The notes: a model not told the origin generated them from the letters alone. Numbered from the stretch's first letter, positions 1 through 7,041 are shown. The stretch: 9,637 nt of DNA from an uncultured bacterium (GCA_948742005.1 CAPYQR010000051.1:1-9637), one strand, 5' to 3'. Program-made: numbers and translations.

Positions 1-55
1 CAGCAATTAAAATATAACCAATACCGCATGGGAGACGGCTCTTATCTTTTGCTTC
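1..55. repeat. Left arm of an exact 55-nt inverted repeat, at the window edge
   Basis: These 55 bases are the exact reverse complement of 607-661 (position i pairs with 662-i). The match stops at base 56 (g here, a expected) and begins at base 1 of the window. Both arms lie in the same leftward peptidase gene, so this arm reads that gene in the antisense direction. An arm that starts exactly at the sequence end and is exactly 55 nt long is what a de Bruijn graph join with k=55 would leave. I therefore read this as a probable assembly artefact rather than a biological repeat. Confidence 0.9.
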
Positions 56-1165
56 GGTTAAGTTTTTCTTGTCTTTATTTGCTTTGAAGCGCTGTTCGAA
101 AATATATGAAAGATAAAGCGCGGGGATATAATTTGAAGAATTTTGTTCAAATGCTTCAAGAAAATATTTTTCAGCTAAAGCGTAATTATTGTTCAAATAA
201 TATCGATAGGCACTTTGCAAGAGTTTATCTTCGGGTTTTTGCGAAACATATTTTGCACTGACAAAGTTTTGTGGTCTTGAAATTACCAGAGTTTTTTTGT
301 CTGATGATTTTTTAACTTCCAAGACTTCGGAATTGTAAATATTATATTCTCCTTGTTTTTTAAGGCTGTTTAAATTCAATAATTTTATTTCATTTGCAAC
401 ATTTCGAATTCTTACATCACTTGTCGGGTGGGTTGACTTTGGATGGTTGACTTCGCCTGTTTGGGTAAAGAAAGAAAAAACATCTTTTGATTTTTCAACA
501 TCATATCCTGCTCTCGCCATTAAAGTCAGCGCTTCTTTATCTGCTTGAAGTTCCATTTCGCGCTCTTCTTTATAGAGCTTGTTTACTCCTATGTCAATTA
601 CTGTTTGAAGCAAAAGATAAGAGCCGTCTCCCATGCGGTATTGGTTATATTTTAATTGCTGATTGCATTTTTCTATTTCAAGCCTGTGTTCGCGTATTTT
701 TTGCAGGTGATTAAAAATATTGTGTGAAAGTTCATGGCAAATTACAAAAGCAAGTGCATCAGGGTCTTGGAAAAAGCTGTCATAAAGCGAAGAATGAATT
801 GCAACATAATTAGCAATATTATATGCGTTAAGTTCTTCTGCATCAGGTTTGATTCCAACGCGCCAGTTTTGATATTGGAGTTTGTTTGCTCTTAAAATTT
901 TTTCAAAAATTAAATAAAGTTCAAAATATTCTTCGTCAAAGTCTTTTTTGAATTCTTCGCGTTTTGCGTTGTCTTCTTCAAGTTTTTTTTCTAAAAGTGC
1001 AGGCTCAATTGGTTTGTAATTTGTAATTGTGATTAATTTCGGGTCTTTTTTATTGACGTTAATAACTGCTTTTGCGCTAAGGGTGGAATTATTAGTATTA
1101 TTTTGTGCAAAAAGCGCACATGGGGTTAAAAATAATATAAAAAATAATATAATAATCTTTTTCAT
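1..1165 (-). CDS. Secreted M48-family zinc metallopeptidase with TPR-like C-terminus (3' end missing)
   Basis: The reading frame is open from ATG 1165 to the window edge, about 388 residues without a stop. A signal peptide is clear: Met-Lys-Lys, a hydrophobic stretch, then ALFA before QNN (about residue 20). The zinc site HELSH is at residues 144-148 (bases 722-736), and the downstream ligand motif is E205-LQA-D209, the M48 HExxH/ExxxD layout. A later conserved-looking HPTSDVR segment follows, then a helical TPR-like stretch (AYRYYLNNNYALAEKYF). Such periplasmic peptidases (BepA/YfgC type) degrade or help fold envelope proteins; that role is inferred from the family. The last roughly 18 codons, from base 55 down, come from the inverted-repeat arm and should not be trusted as protein. 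No Shine-Dalgarno sequence precedes the start. The gene diverges from the one at 1241. Confidence 0.88.
   Translation of the reverse strand, partial: MKKIIILFFILFLTPCALFAQNNTNNSTLSAKAVINVNKKDPKLITITNYKPIEPALLEKKLEEDNAKREEFKKDFDEEYFELYLIFEKILRANKLQYQNWRVGIKPDAEELNAYNIANYVAIHSSLYDSFFQDPDALAFVICHELSHNIFNHLQKIREHRLEIEKCNQQLKYNQYRMGDGSYLLLQTVIDIGVNKLYKEEREMELQADKEALTLMARAGYDVEKSKDVFSFFTQTGEVNHPKSTHPTSDVRIRNVANEIKLLNLNSLKKQGEYNIYNSEVLEVKKSSDKKTLVISRPQNFVSAKYVSQKPEDKLLQSAYRYYLNNNYALAEKYFLEAFEQNSSNYIPALYLSYIFEQRFKANKDKKNLTEAKDKSRLPCGIGYILIA
607..661. repeat. Right arm of the 55-nt inverted repeat, inside the M48 gene
   Basis: This is the internal arm matching 1-55 in reverse complement, with a loop of 551 nt between the arms. 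On the minus strand it encodes residues between the HExxH motif and the ExxxD motif of the M48 peptidase and reads as ordinary in-frame protein. This is therefore the authentic copy, and the one at the window edge is the suspect. Confidence 0.9.
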
Positions 1166-1171
1166 TTTTTT

Positions 1172-1199
1172 ATTATACAACTTTTATAAATTTAATCAA
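1172..1199 (-). promoter_or_regulatory. Promoter of the M48 gene, giving a leaderless or near-leaderless mRNA
   Basis: On the minus strand TTGATT (1194-1199) is followed after 16 nt by a consensus TATAAT (1172-1177). Only six bases separate this -10 box from ATG 1165, so transcription would begin at or within a base or two of the start codon. That agrees with the absence of a ribosome binding site. Confidence 0.5.
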
Positions 1200-1240
1200 T
1201 TTTGCAAAAATTAATTTTTTTGAGTTTTTATTAATTACAA

Positions 1241-2014
1241 ATGATTAACCTATTTAAAAACAACTGTATACTTAAATCGAAATTTACCCCTGAAATTTTG
1301 AATAATCTAACTTTTAGACAAAACTTAAATCCTGATTATAAAACAAAGGCGGAATCTTTTGATGATGCAAAAATAAACGCTGCTCTTGATTTGTTGGGTG
1401 TGATTAATCAGCCTTGCGTGAAAAATAATTTCAAAGATTTTAAGACAAAACAATATTTGCAGGAAGTTGAATATTATAAAAAAATTTTAACAAAAGATTC
1501 AAAAGAAGCAGATATTGATTCTTTAATGTTGAAAGTTTATCGCCAAATCAACTTTAAAACACCTGAAGAAGTTCAAAAAACAATTGAAAAAATAAACACG
1601 CAATTGATAAATCGGGGAATTGATGCGTGTGAGGATGAGATTTTAGCACTTTTTTATAAAATAACAAAATATTCAAATTTTGATGAAATTTTAAAATTTT
1701 CAGATTGCTTGAAGAAAAATGGTTTTGATTATATTGTAAATTTAAATCCTGCGCTTAGCTATCTTCAATTCAAAGGTGTTTTTGATTTAGAGGGTGATAT
1801 AAAAGCGGTTTTTTTGGATGATTTTTTCTTTAATCATACAAATAAGGAAAAAGCGCAAAAAATTATAAATTCTCCCGTTGCAAAATTTGTTCTGCCTACG
1901 GGTTGGAATAGCGGAGCAACAATTTTTGATTCGCAAAATTTTGACGGGAGCTTTGTAGATAATTTTGTTGAAATATTTATTAATGCTAAAAAAATACAGC
2001 AAAATCACTTTTGA
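1241..2014 (+). CDS. Hypothetical protein, probable N-terminal half of a split PRTase-like protein
   Basis: The frame encodes 257 residues, soluble, Lys/Asn/Phe-rich, with no signal peptide or membrane segment. I recognise no family in it. The C-terminal part (around DIKAVFLDDFFF and KFVLPTGWNSG) has alternating hydrophobic strands suggestive of an alpha/beta domain. The ATG at 1241 has no visible Shine-Dalgarno sequence. The frame ends NAKKIQQNHF-stop just after a run of seven A (1988-1994). Removing one A would carry it straight into the following frame as NAKKYSKITFDSALDKAL, a smooth continuation. I therefore suspect that the two frames are one gene of about 607 residues, broken by a sequencing error, a real frameshift mutation, or translational frameshifting. 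Confidence 0.7.
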   Translation: MINLFKNNCILKSKFTPEILNNLTFRQNLNPDYKTKAESFDDAKINAALDLLGVINQPCVKNNFKDFKTKQYLQEVEYYKKILTKDSKEADIDSLMLKVYRQINFKTPEEVQKTIEKINTQLINRGIDACEDEILALFYKITKYSNFDEILKFSDCLKKNGFDYIVNLNPALSYLQFKGVFDLEGDIKAVFLDDFFFNHTNKEKAQKIINSPVAKFVLPTGWNSGATIFDSQNFDGSFVDNFVEIFINAKKIQQNHF

Positions 2015-3062
2015 TTCCGCGCTTGATAAGGCGCTTAATGCAAAAACTTTTGAAAAGGCGAAGAAGTTAGGCATAAGCTGTGATGATGTTTTTATTGTAA
2101 ATTCTAAAACTCCAAAAAATTTAACCCTGGAAAAAATAATAGCTCATAATCTTATCCCGAATCATATTACAAAAACGCAATTTGAAAAATCAATCAGAAC
2201 AATTTCTAAGCAGTTTTTTGGCACTCCAAAACTTCAAAAACAGGCACAAAAGCTCCTTTTGAAATATTATTGTGATAATTTGAGAGTTTTTTCAAGCAGT
2301 ACTTTTAATCAAAATCTGATTGAAATGCACAATGAAATTTTGAAAATAGCAAAAAAAGATGAAAATGTTATTTATGTTACGCCGACACCTGATGATTATT
2401 TGGGAATCCCTAAAAGTGATAAATATACAACAAATATTTATTTAAAAGTTAATAATATTAAAAACGCAAAAATAATTTCGCATTATGGATGGTCAAGGGA
2501 AAGAAGAAATCTTGAAAAAGGTAAAACATACGTGATGCTTGATGATTATTCCGGCTCCGGCAGCACTTTAGCATGCTTTTTTCCGCCCCCTGATTTAAAT
2601 GGTGCAAAAATAATCTATGCTCCTGTTTTTATTTGCGAGCAGGCGCAAAAATATGTCGAAAGGAACTTGATAAAAAAACGAAATGATGAAATCTTCTTAA
2701 TAAAAGGCGATAAAGATGGAAATAAGCTTTTTTATGATTATATTAAAAATTTAGCATCAGATGAGCAGGAAATTTTAAAAAAGATTTTCTACAGGCGTAA
2801 AAAAATATTAAACGAAGATGATATTAGTGAAATTGATAAAACAACACAACAAGAACTAAACGGAAATTATTTAAGTTATCGCAATTCTTTTTCTTGTGTA
2901 TGTCTGCCTCACATGGCGTCTGATAACAATTCTTATATTAATGCAAATGTTATAATTCCTTATTTTGCGCCTTGTGCGGATTCTGTTAAAAATTATACTT
3001 TGAATGATTTTTATGAAAATTGCAGACAAAATTCACGAGTTTTGCCAAAAACCTGCAGTTGA
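1983..3062 (+). CDS. Phosphoribosyltransferase-like domain protein (second half of the split gene)
   Basis: From ATG 1983 the frame gives 359 residues; a TTG at 1965 is possible but has no better ribosome site. The key feature is a hydrophobic strand followed by DDYSGSGST (D187-T195, bases 2541-2567). This matches the PRPP-binding loop of type I phosphoribosyltransferase folds (two acidic residues followed by a Gly/Ser/Thr-rich loop). The next strand-like segment is AKIIYAPVFI. Such PRTase-like domains occur in nucleotide salvage enzymes and also in uncharacterised regulatory or conflict proteins. Substrate and role here are unknown, and no salvage partner is nearby. The start overlaps the preceding frame by 32 nt, so separate translation would need coupling. 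A Lys/Arg-rich segment (FYRRKKIL) and several Cys residues lie near the C-terminus. The last codons lie in the terminator stem. Confidence 0.72.
   Translation: MLKKYSKITFDSALDKALNAKTFEKAKKLGISCDDVFIVNSKTPKNLTLEKIIAHNLIPNHITKTQFEKSIRTISKQFFGTPKLQKQAQKLLLKYYCDNLRVFSSSTFNQNLIEMHNEILKIAKKDENVIYVTPTPDDYLGIPKSDKYTTNIYLKVNNIKNAKIISHYGWSRERRNLEKGKTYVMLDDYSGSGSTLACFFPPPDLNGAKIIYAPVFICEQAQKYVERNLIKKRNDEIFLIKGDKDGNKLFYDYIKNLASDEQEILKKIFYRRKKILNEDDISEIDKTTQQELNGNYLSYRNSFSCVCLPHMASDNNSYINANVIIPYFAPCADSVKNYTLNDFYENCRQNSRVLPKTCS
1988..1994 (+). other. Seven-A run at the frame junction
   Basis: The run sits in the overlap of the two frames, read GCT AAA AAA ATA in the first and CTA AAA AAA TAC in the second. 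Passing from the first frame to the second needs a net +1 shift (or -2), or loss of one A. Homopolymers of this length are prone to both polymerase slippage and sequencing error. Confidence 0.6.
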
Positions 3063-3082
3063 GATTTTGCTGCAGGTTTTTT
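3047..3082 (+). terminator. Bidirectional intrinsic terminator between convergent genes
   Basis: The arms AAAAACCTGCAG (3047-3058) and its complement from 3070 enclose an 11-nt loop, and the right arm runs into a T tract. The left arm provides the T tract for the opposite strand, so it can also end the leftward DUF4870 gene that stops at 3110. The final sense codons and the TGA (3060-3062) of the PRTase-like gene lie inside the hairpin. Confidence 0.85.
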
Positions 3083-3109
3083 GATTAATTGAATTTCAAA
3101 ATTGTTTAA

Positions 3110-3415
3110 TTATTTAATAAATTCATACCCCGGAGCTTTGAAAGGGGCGTTGTTTTTTGTTGCATTAAATGATTTGATAGCAAAAATAATGTTTGTGACA
3201 AAAACAATCACGGGAACTATTAAACCTATTAAAGGAATTAAAGTTAAAAATGAAACCAATATAAGAGTGATTTCAAAATTAAGCATTTGTCTGATTGTTT
3301 CTTTTGAATTGCTTTCTAAATTGCATCCTCCGCAAAACCAACCGATTAAAGGACCGATAACACCAAGGATAATAACTCCAAGGGTAGAAATTAAAGTTAA
3401 ATTTTTTTCTTCCAT
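3110..3415 (-). CDS. Small membrane protein of the DUF4870 type
   Basis: The protein has 101 residues from ATG 3415. That start is preferred over the ATG at 3427 because GGAG (3422-3425) lies 6 nt upstream of it. Hydrophobic segments are near the N-terminus (LGVIILGVIGPLIGWF) and two more fill the second half. The central RQMLNFEITL segment and the ending with APGYEFIK are characteristic of DUF4870/Tic20-like small membrane proteins. A CGGC pair of cysteines follows the first membrane segment. The family has no established function. The gene is monocistronic as far as visible, convergent with the PRTase-like gene across a shared terminator and divergent from glf. Confidence 0.8.
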   Translation of the reverse strand: MEEKNLTLISTLGVIILGVIGPLIGWFCGGCNLESNSKETIRQMLNFEITLILVSFLTLIPLIGLIVPVIVFVTNIIFAIKSFNATKNNAPFKAPGYEFIK

Positions 3416-3583
3416 GACTTTCTCCATTATTCTATTTAAGCATAATCATAAAACAAATATTTCTTTTTTGCCATGATTATTTTGTATGATTTTTAGATTA
3501 TATACAGTAGCAGAATATCATTTATTTTAATTTATTTTATTGTTTGAATATAACTTTAAAATATCTGATTTGAGGATAAATTT

Positions 3584-4714
3584 ATGTTTCATAATACAAA
3601 TCTTATAACAGGAGCAGGAATATCGGGTGCTATAATTGCAAGAAAAATTGCAGATACGCTTGATGAAAGAGTTCTGGTTATAGATAAAAAAGAACATATT
3701 GCAGGAAACTGTTTTGATTATAAAGATAACAATTCCATAACTGTTCATAAATACGGTTCACATATTTTTCATACTAATAATGATGAGATATGGAAGTTTT
3801 TAAATAAATTTTCTGTATTTAATACATATATGCACAAAGTTTTTGCGCTTATTGACGGGATTAAAACCACAATTCCTTTTAATTTTAATACTCTTTATGA
3901 TGTTTTTCCGAAATCATTGGCTCAAAGTCTTGAATTTAAATTATTACAGACTTTTGAATATAATTCAAAAATTCCCATACTCGAATTTAAAAAAACAAAT
4001 GACAAAGATTTGAATTTTTTGGCTGATTATATTTACAAAAAGGTATTCTTAAACTATACATTAAAACAATGGGGAGCTTCGCCAAAAGAAATTGATAACG
4101 CAGTAACGGCAAGAGTTCCTGTTTTGTTGAGCAGGGATTCCAGATATTTTCAAGATAAATATCAAGGAATACCTCAAAAAGGATATTCGAATTTGATTCA
4201 AAATATTCTAAATCATCCCAATATTGAAGTAAAATTAAATACTGATTTTAAAGATATCAGACAATATGATTTTAAAAGAATTTTTTTCACAGGTTCAATA
4301 GACGAATTTTTTGACTATAAATTCGGAGCTCTTTCATACAGAAGCGTTTCTTTTAAGTTTGAAGAATATGAAATGCCGTATTATCAAGAAAACAGCGTTG
4401 TTAATTATCCTGATAATTATGATTTTACAAGAATCCATGAATATAAATATTATTTGAATGAAAATTCGAAAAAAACAGTAATTGCTAAAGAATTTTCAAG
4501 CGAATATGTTTTAGGTAAAAATGATGGATATTATCCTGTTTGTAATAATACAAATATAGAACTTTATAATAAATATAAATATATGGCAAAGGATTTGAAA
4601 AACGTCTGGTTTTTGGGCAGGTTGGGAGATTATAAGTATTATGATATGGACAAAGCCGCGCAAAGAGCTTTGGAGTGTTTTGATGAAGTTTTTCAGAATG
4701 TAATTAAAATTTAG
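3584..4714 (+). CDS. glf: UDP-galactopyranose mutase
   Basis: This flavoenzyme converts UDP-galactopyranose to UDP-galactofuranose in the cytoplasm, supplying galactofuranose for surface glycans. The 376 residues match the usual family length. The dinucleotide-binding GAGISG is at residues 10-15, with the FAD-binding acidic strand end LVIDKKEHIAGN at 31-42. The family motif YGSHIFHTN is at 57-65, one residue from the usual YGPHIFHT. The two substrate-phosphate arginines are visible as ARVP (R177, followed by RYFQDKYQGIPQKGY) and FTRIHEYK (R283). The C-terminal FAD motif GRLGDYKYYDMD is at 345-356. GAGG lies 8 nt upstream of the ATG. The next gene starts 8 nt after the stop and its ribosome site overlaps this stop, so the two form an operon. 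Confidence 0.95.
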   Translation: MFHNTNLITGAGISGAIIARKIADTLDERVLVIDKKEHIAGNCFDYKDNNSITVHKYGSHIFHTNNDEIWKFLNKFSVFNTYMHKVFALIDGIKTTIPFNFNTLYDVFPKSLAQSLEFKLLQTFEYNSKIPILEFKKTNDKDLNFLADYIYKKVFLNYTLKQWGASPKEIDNAVTARVPVLLSRDSRYFQDKYQGIPQKGYSNLIQNILNHPNIEVKLNTDFKDIRQYDFKRIFFTGSIDEFFDYKFGALSYRSVSFKFEEYEMPYYQENSVVNYPDNYDFTRIHEYKYYLNENSKKTVIAKEFSSEYVLGKNDGYYPVCNNTNIELYNKYKYMAKDLKNVWFLGRLGDYKYYDMDKAAQRALECFDEVFQNVIKI

Positions 4715-4722
4715 GAGGAAAA

Positions 4723-5733
4723 GTGAAACATAAAATTTCTGTTATTGTGCCTGTGTATAATGTTGAAAATTATCTTGCACAATGTATTGAAAGCATTATT
4801 AATCAGACTTTAAGAGATATTGAAATAATTTGTATAAATGACGGTTCAAGTGATTCATCCAAAGAAATTCTTGAGAAATTTCAAAACGAAGACAAAAGAA
4901 TAATAATCATCAACAAGACAAATGGAGGCTACGGTTCTTCATGTAATGCGGGGATTAATCTTGCAAAAGGGGAATATATCAGCATTGTTGAATCAGACGA
5001 TTTTATAGATAAAAATATGTTTGAAGATTTATATAATTTTGCAAAGGAAAATAACGCAGATGTTGTTAAATCTGCTTATTATGAATTTAAAGATGAAGAT
5101 AGTGAAATTTCAAAAATAAATTGGAGCAAACAATATAAAATGCCCGAAAAAACGTTTCAAATAAAAGATTGTACCCAACTGGTTTATTTTCATCCGAGTA
5201 TTTGGTCTTGTATTTATAAAAAAACTTTTCTTGATAAAAATAATATTAGATTTGTTGAAGCCAAAGGCGCAGGCTGGGCTGATAATCCGTTTCAAATACA
5301 AACCTTGTGCCTTGCAAAAAGAATTTTTTATACAGATAATGCATATTATTATTACAGGCTTACAAATCCCGCTTCATCAAGCAATATTGTTAATATAAAA
5401 AATCCTTTTGACAGAAGCGATGAAGTTCATGGATTTCTTGATAAAAACAAAATAAAAGATAAAAATTTTTATGCGCATTTATATAAACGCGAAATGTCTT
5501 ATATTCACATAGTTCTAGGCGGAATTACACCCGAATTATTTGATTTTGCTTGCGAAAAGATTAACCAAATGGTCAAAAGAATGAATAAAAATATATTATA
5601 TCAAAATAAATTTGTAAATGATTATGAAAAATGGGTTTATGAAAGATGTTTGAGCAAAGACGGTATTCTTGAATTAACAAAAAGAATTCAAGAACAAAAA
5701 AGAAAAGCGCCGATTGTAATAAATTCGCATTAA
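4723..5733 (+). CDS. Family 2 glycosyltransferase (GT-A fold), perhaps a galactofuranosyltransferase
   Basis: The protein has 336 residues from a GTG start, placed by a strong AGGAGG (4713-4718) four bases upstream that overlaps the glf stop codon. The N-terminal GT-A domain shows SVIVPVYNVENYL (residues 6-18), the nucleotide-binding NDGSSD (39-44), and ESDD (90-93) as the metal-binding DxD equivalent. The acceptor-side segment HPSIWSCIYKKTFL and GAGWADNPFQ are typical of GT2 enzymes of capsule, O-antigen and teichoic-type loci. No membrane segment is seen, so it is cytoplasmic or membrane-associated. Coupling to glf makes a galactofuranose donor plausible, but the fold alone does not give donor or acceptor. 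The stop TAA shares bases with the stop of the convergent diiron gene. Confidence 0.92.
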   Translation: MKHKISVIVPVYNVENYLAQCIESIINQTLRDIEIICINDGSSDSSKEILEKFQNEDKRIIIINKTNGGYGSSCNAGINLAKGEYISIVESDDFIDKNMFEDLYNFAKENNADVVKSAYYEFKDEDSEISKINWSKQYKMPEKTFQIKDCTQLVYFHPSIWSCIYKKTFLDKNNIRFVEAKGAGWADNPFQIQTLCLAKRIFYTDNAYYYYRLTNPASSSNIVNIKNPFDRSDEVHGFLDKNKIKDKNFYAHLYKREMSYIHIVLGGITPELFDFACEKINQMVKRMNKNILYQNKFVNDYEKWVYERCLSKDGILELTKRIQEQKRKAPIVINSH

Positions 5734-6410
5734 GGTGTAAAATTAATTGCGCCATTTTTTTCAATGTAAACAGATTCTTTTAAATATTCAAAATTGTGTT
5801 TTTTAAATTTTCTATAACTGTAATTGCCTTTTAAAAACAATTTTTTATATTTATGCCAAACAACAAAAGTTGTTAATCCCATCAGAACTTTCCTTGCAGT
5901 TCTTATTATGCTGTTTATTATTGTATTTCGATTTTTTGAAATTTTATGCAAAGTATTTGATTGCAAAACAACATGTTTTAATTCATCATTTAACATTTGT
6001 GTGCATATTGTTTTTAAAAGAGTTGAATTTGTGGCATTGGATCTAAATACGCTATCAATCCATATTTTTTCCAAAGGCTTTATATTATATATTTCCATAT
6101 ATTTTTTAAGTGTTTGAGAATGTATGTTTTCTTCCATAATGAACCATTTCATTGTTTCGGGGAAATTTGTATAATTGGTTTTTTGTGCATATTCTTTAAC
6201 AGTTTTTGATAAATGTTTTCCCTCTGACCCCTCTCCTAATTGGAAAGCCTTAATTGAGGGAAAAATTAAGTCTTTTTCTTCTTGGGTCAGTTCATTATTG
6301 TTATTAAAATCCAGTTTTAATAAATTTTTATTATTATATTCAAAGTATTCAATCCAATTAAATTCTGAAAGCTCTTTGATATTTGTTTCTTTTAATTCAA
6401 CCCTATTCAT
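5730..6410 (-). CDS. Ferritin-like diiron protein with acyl-ACP-desaturase-like motifs
   Basis: The protein has 226 residues from ATG 6410, with AAGGA about 9 nt upstream. A helical core carries likely iron ligands: LGEGSEGK (E60 or E63), then EENIHSQTLKKY (E94 and H97), then LNDELKH (E143 and H146). The second and third resemble EENRH and ADEKRH of soluble stearoyl-ACP desaturases. The fourth carboxylate, a Glu in desaturases, might be D119, so the site is not fully proven. At 226 residues it is much shorter than plant-type desaturases (about 350). It could be a reduced desaturase, an N-oxygenase, or another ferritin-like oxidase. A basic, partly hydrophobic C-terminal region (VLMGLTTFVVWHKYKK) could touch membrane. 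It converges on the glf operon with overlapping stop codons. The substrate is unknown. Confidence 0.75.
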   Translation of the reverse strand: MNRVELKETNIKELSEFNWIEYFEYNNKNLLKLDFNNNNELTQEEKDLIFPSIKAFQLGEGSEGKHLSKTVKEYAQKTNYTNFPETMKWFIMEENIHSQTLKKYMEIYNIKPLEKIWIDSVFRSNATNSTLLKTICTQMLNDELKHVVLQSNTLHKISKNRNTIINSIIRTARKVLMGLTTFVVWHKYKKLFLKGNYSYRKFKKHNFEYLKESVYIEKNGAINFTP

Positions 6411-6461
6411 CAAATAATTCCTTTATTTGCATAATCTTTTTCTTGTATAAACATATTTATC

Positions 6462-6491
6462 ATCATAGAATATACCATAAATAAATATCAA
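6462..6491 (-). promoter_or_regulatory. Possible promoter of the diiron gene
   Basis: On the minus strand TTGATA (6486-6491) and TATGAT (6462-6467) are 18 nt apart, about 50 nt upstream of the ATG at 6410. Both boxes are close to consensus, though the region is so AT-rich that chance matches are common. Confidence 0.35.
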
Positions 6492-6517
6492 ATAGCATAC
6501 GGCGGAGGAAAACGGCT

Positions 6518-6902
6518 ATGCCTCAAAAATTTGATTTCTAACGATTATCCGCACATTTCGCCATTAAGCTATGAAACCGGCAGCAATAAAGACGGCTGGA
6601 AAAAAGAGAAAAATTAAAAAAGGAAGAAACTTTTAATAATTTTAGTTATGCACAGCTTTATGCCAATATGAATAAAAGAAAATTTTTATTTTTTGAATAG
6701 GCAATCAACCAGGGTGTCCGGTTATAACAATATTTGAAGACAATAGACAGGACACCAAGGAAAATAACATGTCTAAAGTTTAATGTGTTAATACTTGTAT
6801 TGGGGATTTAAATATCTACCACAGTATTGAAGATTTTATAAAATGCTCGGTAGTTTTGATTTAACCGGGGTTTTGAATGAGCTTACAATTTTAATGACTT
6901 AA
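6518..6902 (+). pseudogene. Decayed protein gene of unknown family
   Basis: GGAGG (6504-6508) stands 9 nt before ATG 6518, but the frame stops after seven codons (MPQKFDF). Protein-like sequence continues in other frames. From 6537 it reads SNDYPHISPLSYETG to a stop at 6615. From about 6608 it reads EKLKKEETFNNFSYAQLYA to a stop at 6698. From 6700 it reads NQPGCPVITIFEDN, and from 6843 MLGSFDLTGVLNEL, ending at 6902. At least three or four frame changes and one in-frame stop would be needed to join these, so this looks like a remnant of a gene of about 125 codons. I do not recognise the family, and small overlapping genes cannot be excluded. It shows normal codon-like use, in contrast to the featureless AT stretch after 6902. 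Confidence 0.45.
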
Positions 6903-7041
6903 GCAATAGTGGTTTTATGTATGTTGTGAATTAATTCTATAATTAATCGTGATTTTATTTTAATTGTACTAGGTTGGCAATGTAATATTTCTTCATGAAA
7001 TAAACTAAAAAACTTTTAAATTTCAAGTTATTAGTTTAAAA

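Noticed and set aside
1..661. Phase-variable invertible segment flanked by 55-nt inverted repeats
   Set aside because: Both arms lie within one peptidase gene, one arm begins exactly at the sequence end, no recombinase is nearby, and 55 nt equals a standard assembly k-mer.
487..1214. Rightward open frames opposite the M48 gene
   Set aside because: They are antisense to a gene with a signal peptide, HExxH and ExxxD motifs, and have no ribosome sites or family features.
3102..3476. Rightward 124-codon frame opposite the DUF4870 gene
   Set aside because: Shadow of the membrane protein on the other strand, which has a ribosome site and recognisable family segments.
5824..6417. Two rightward frames at 5824-6117 and 6175-6417
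   Set aside because: Both are antisense to the diiron protein gene, which has clear ligand motifs and a ribosome site.
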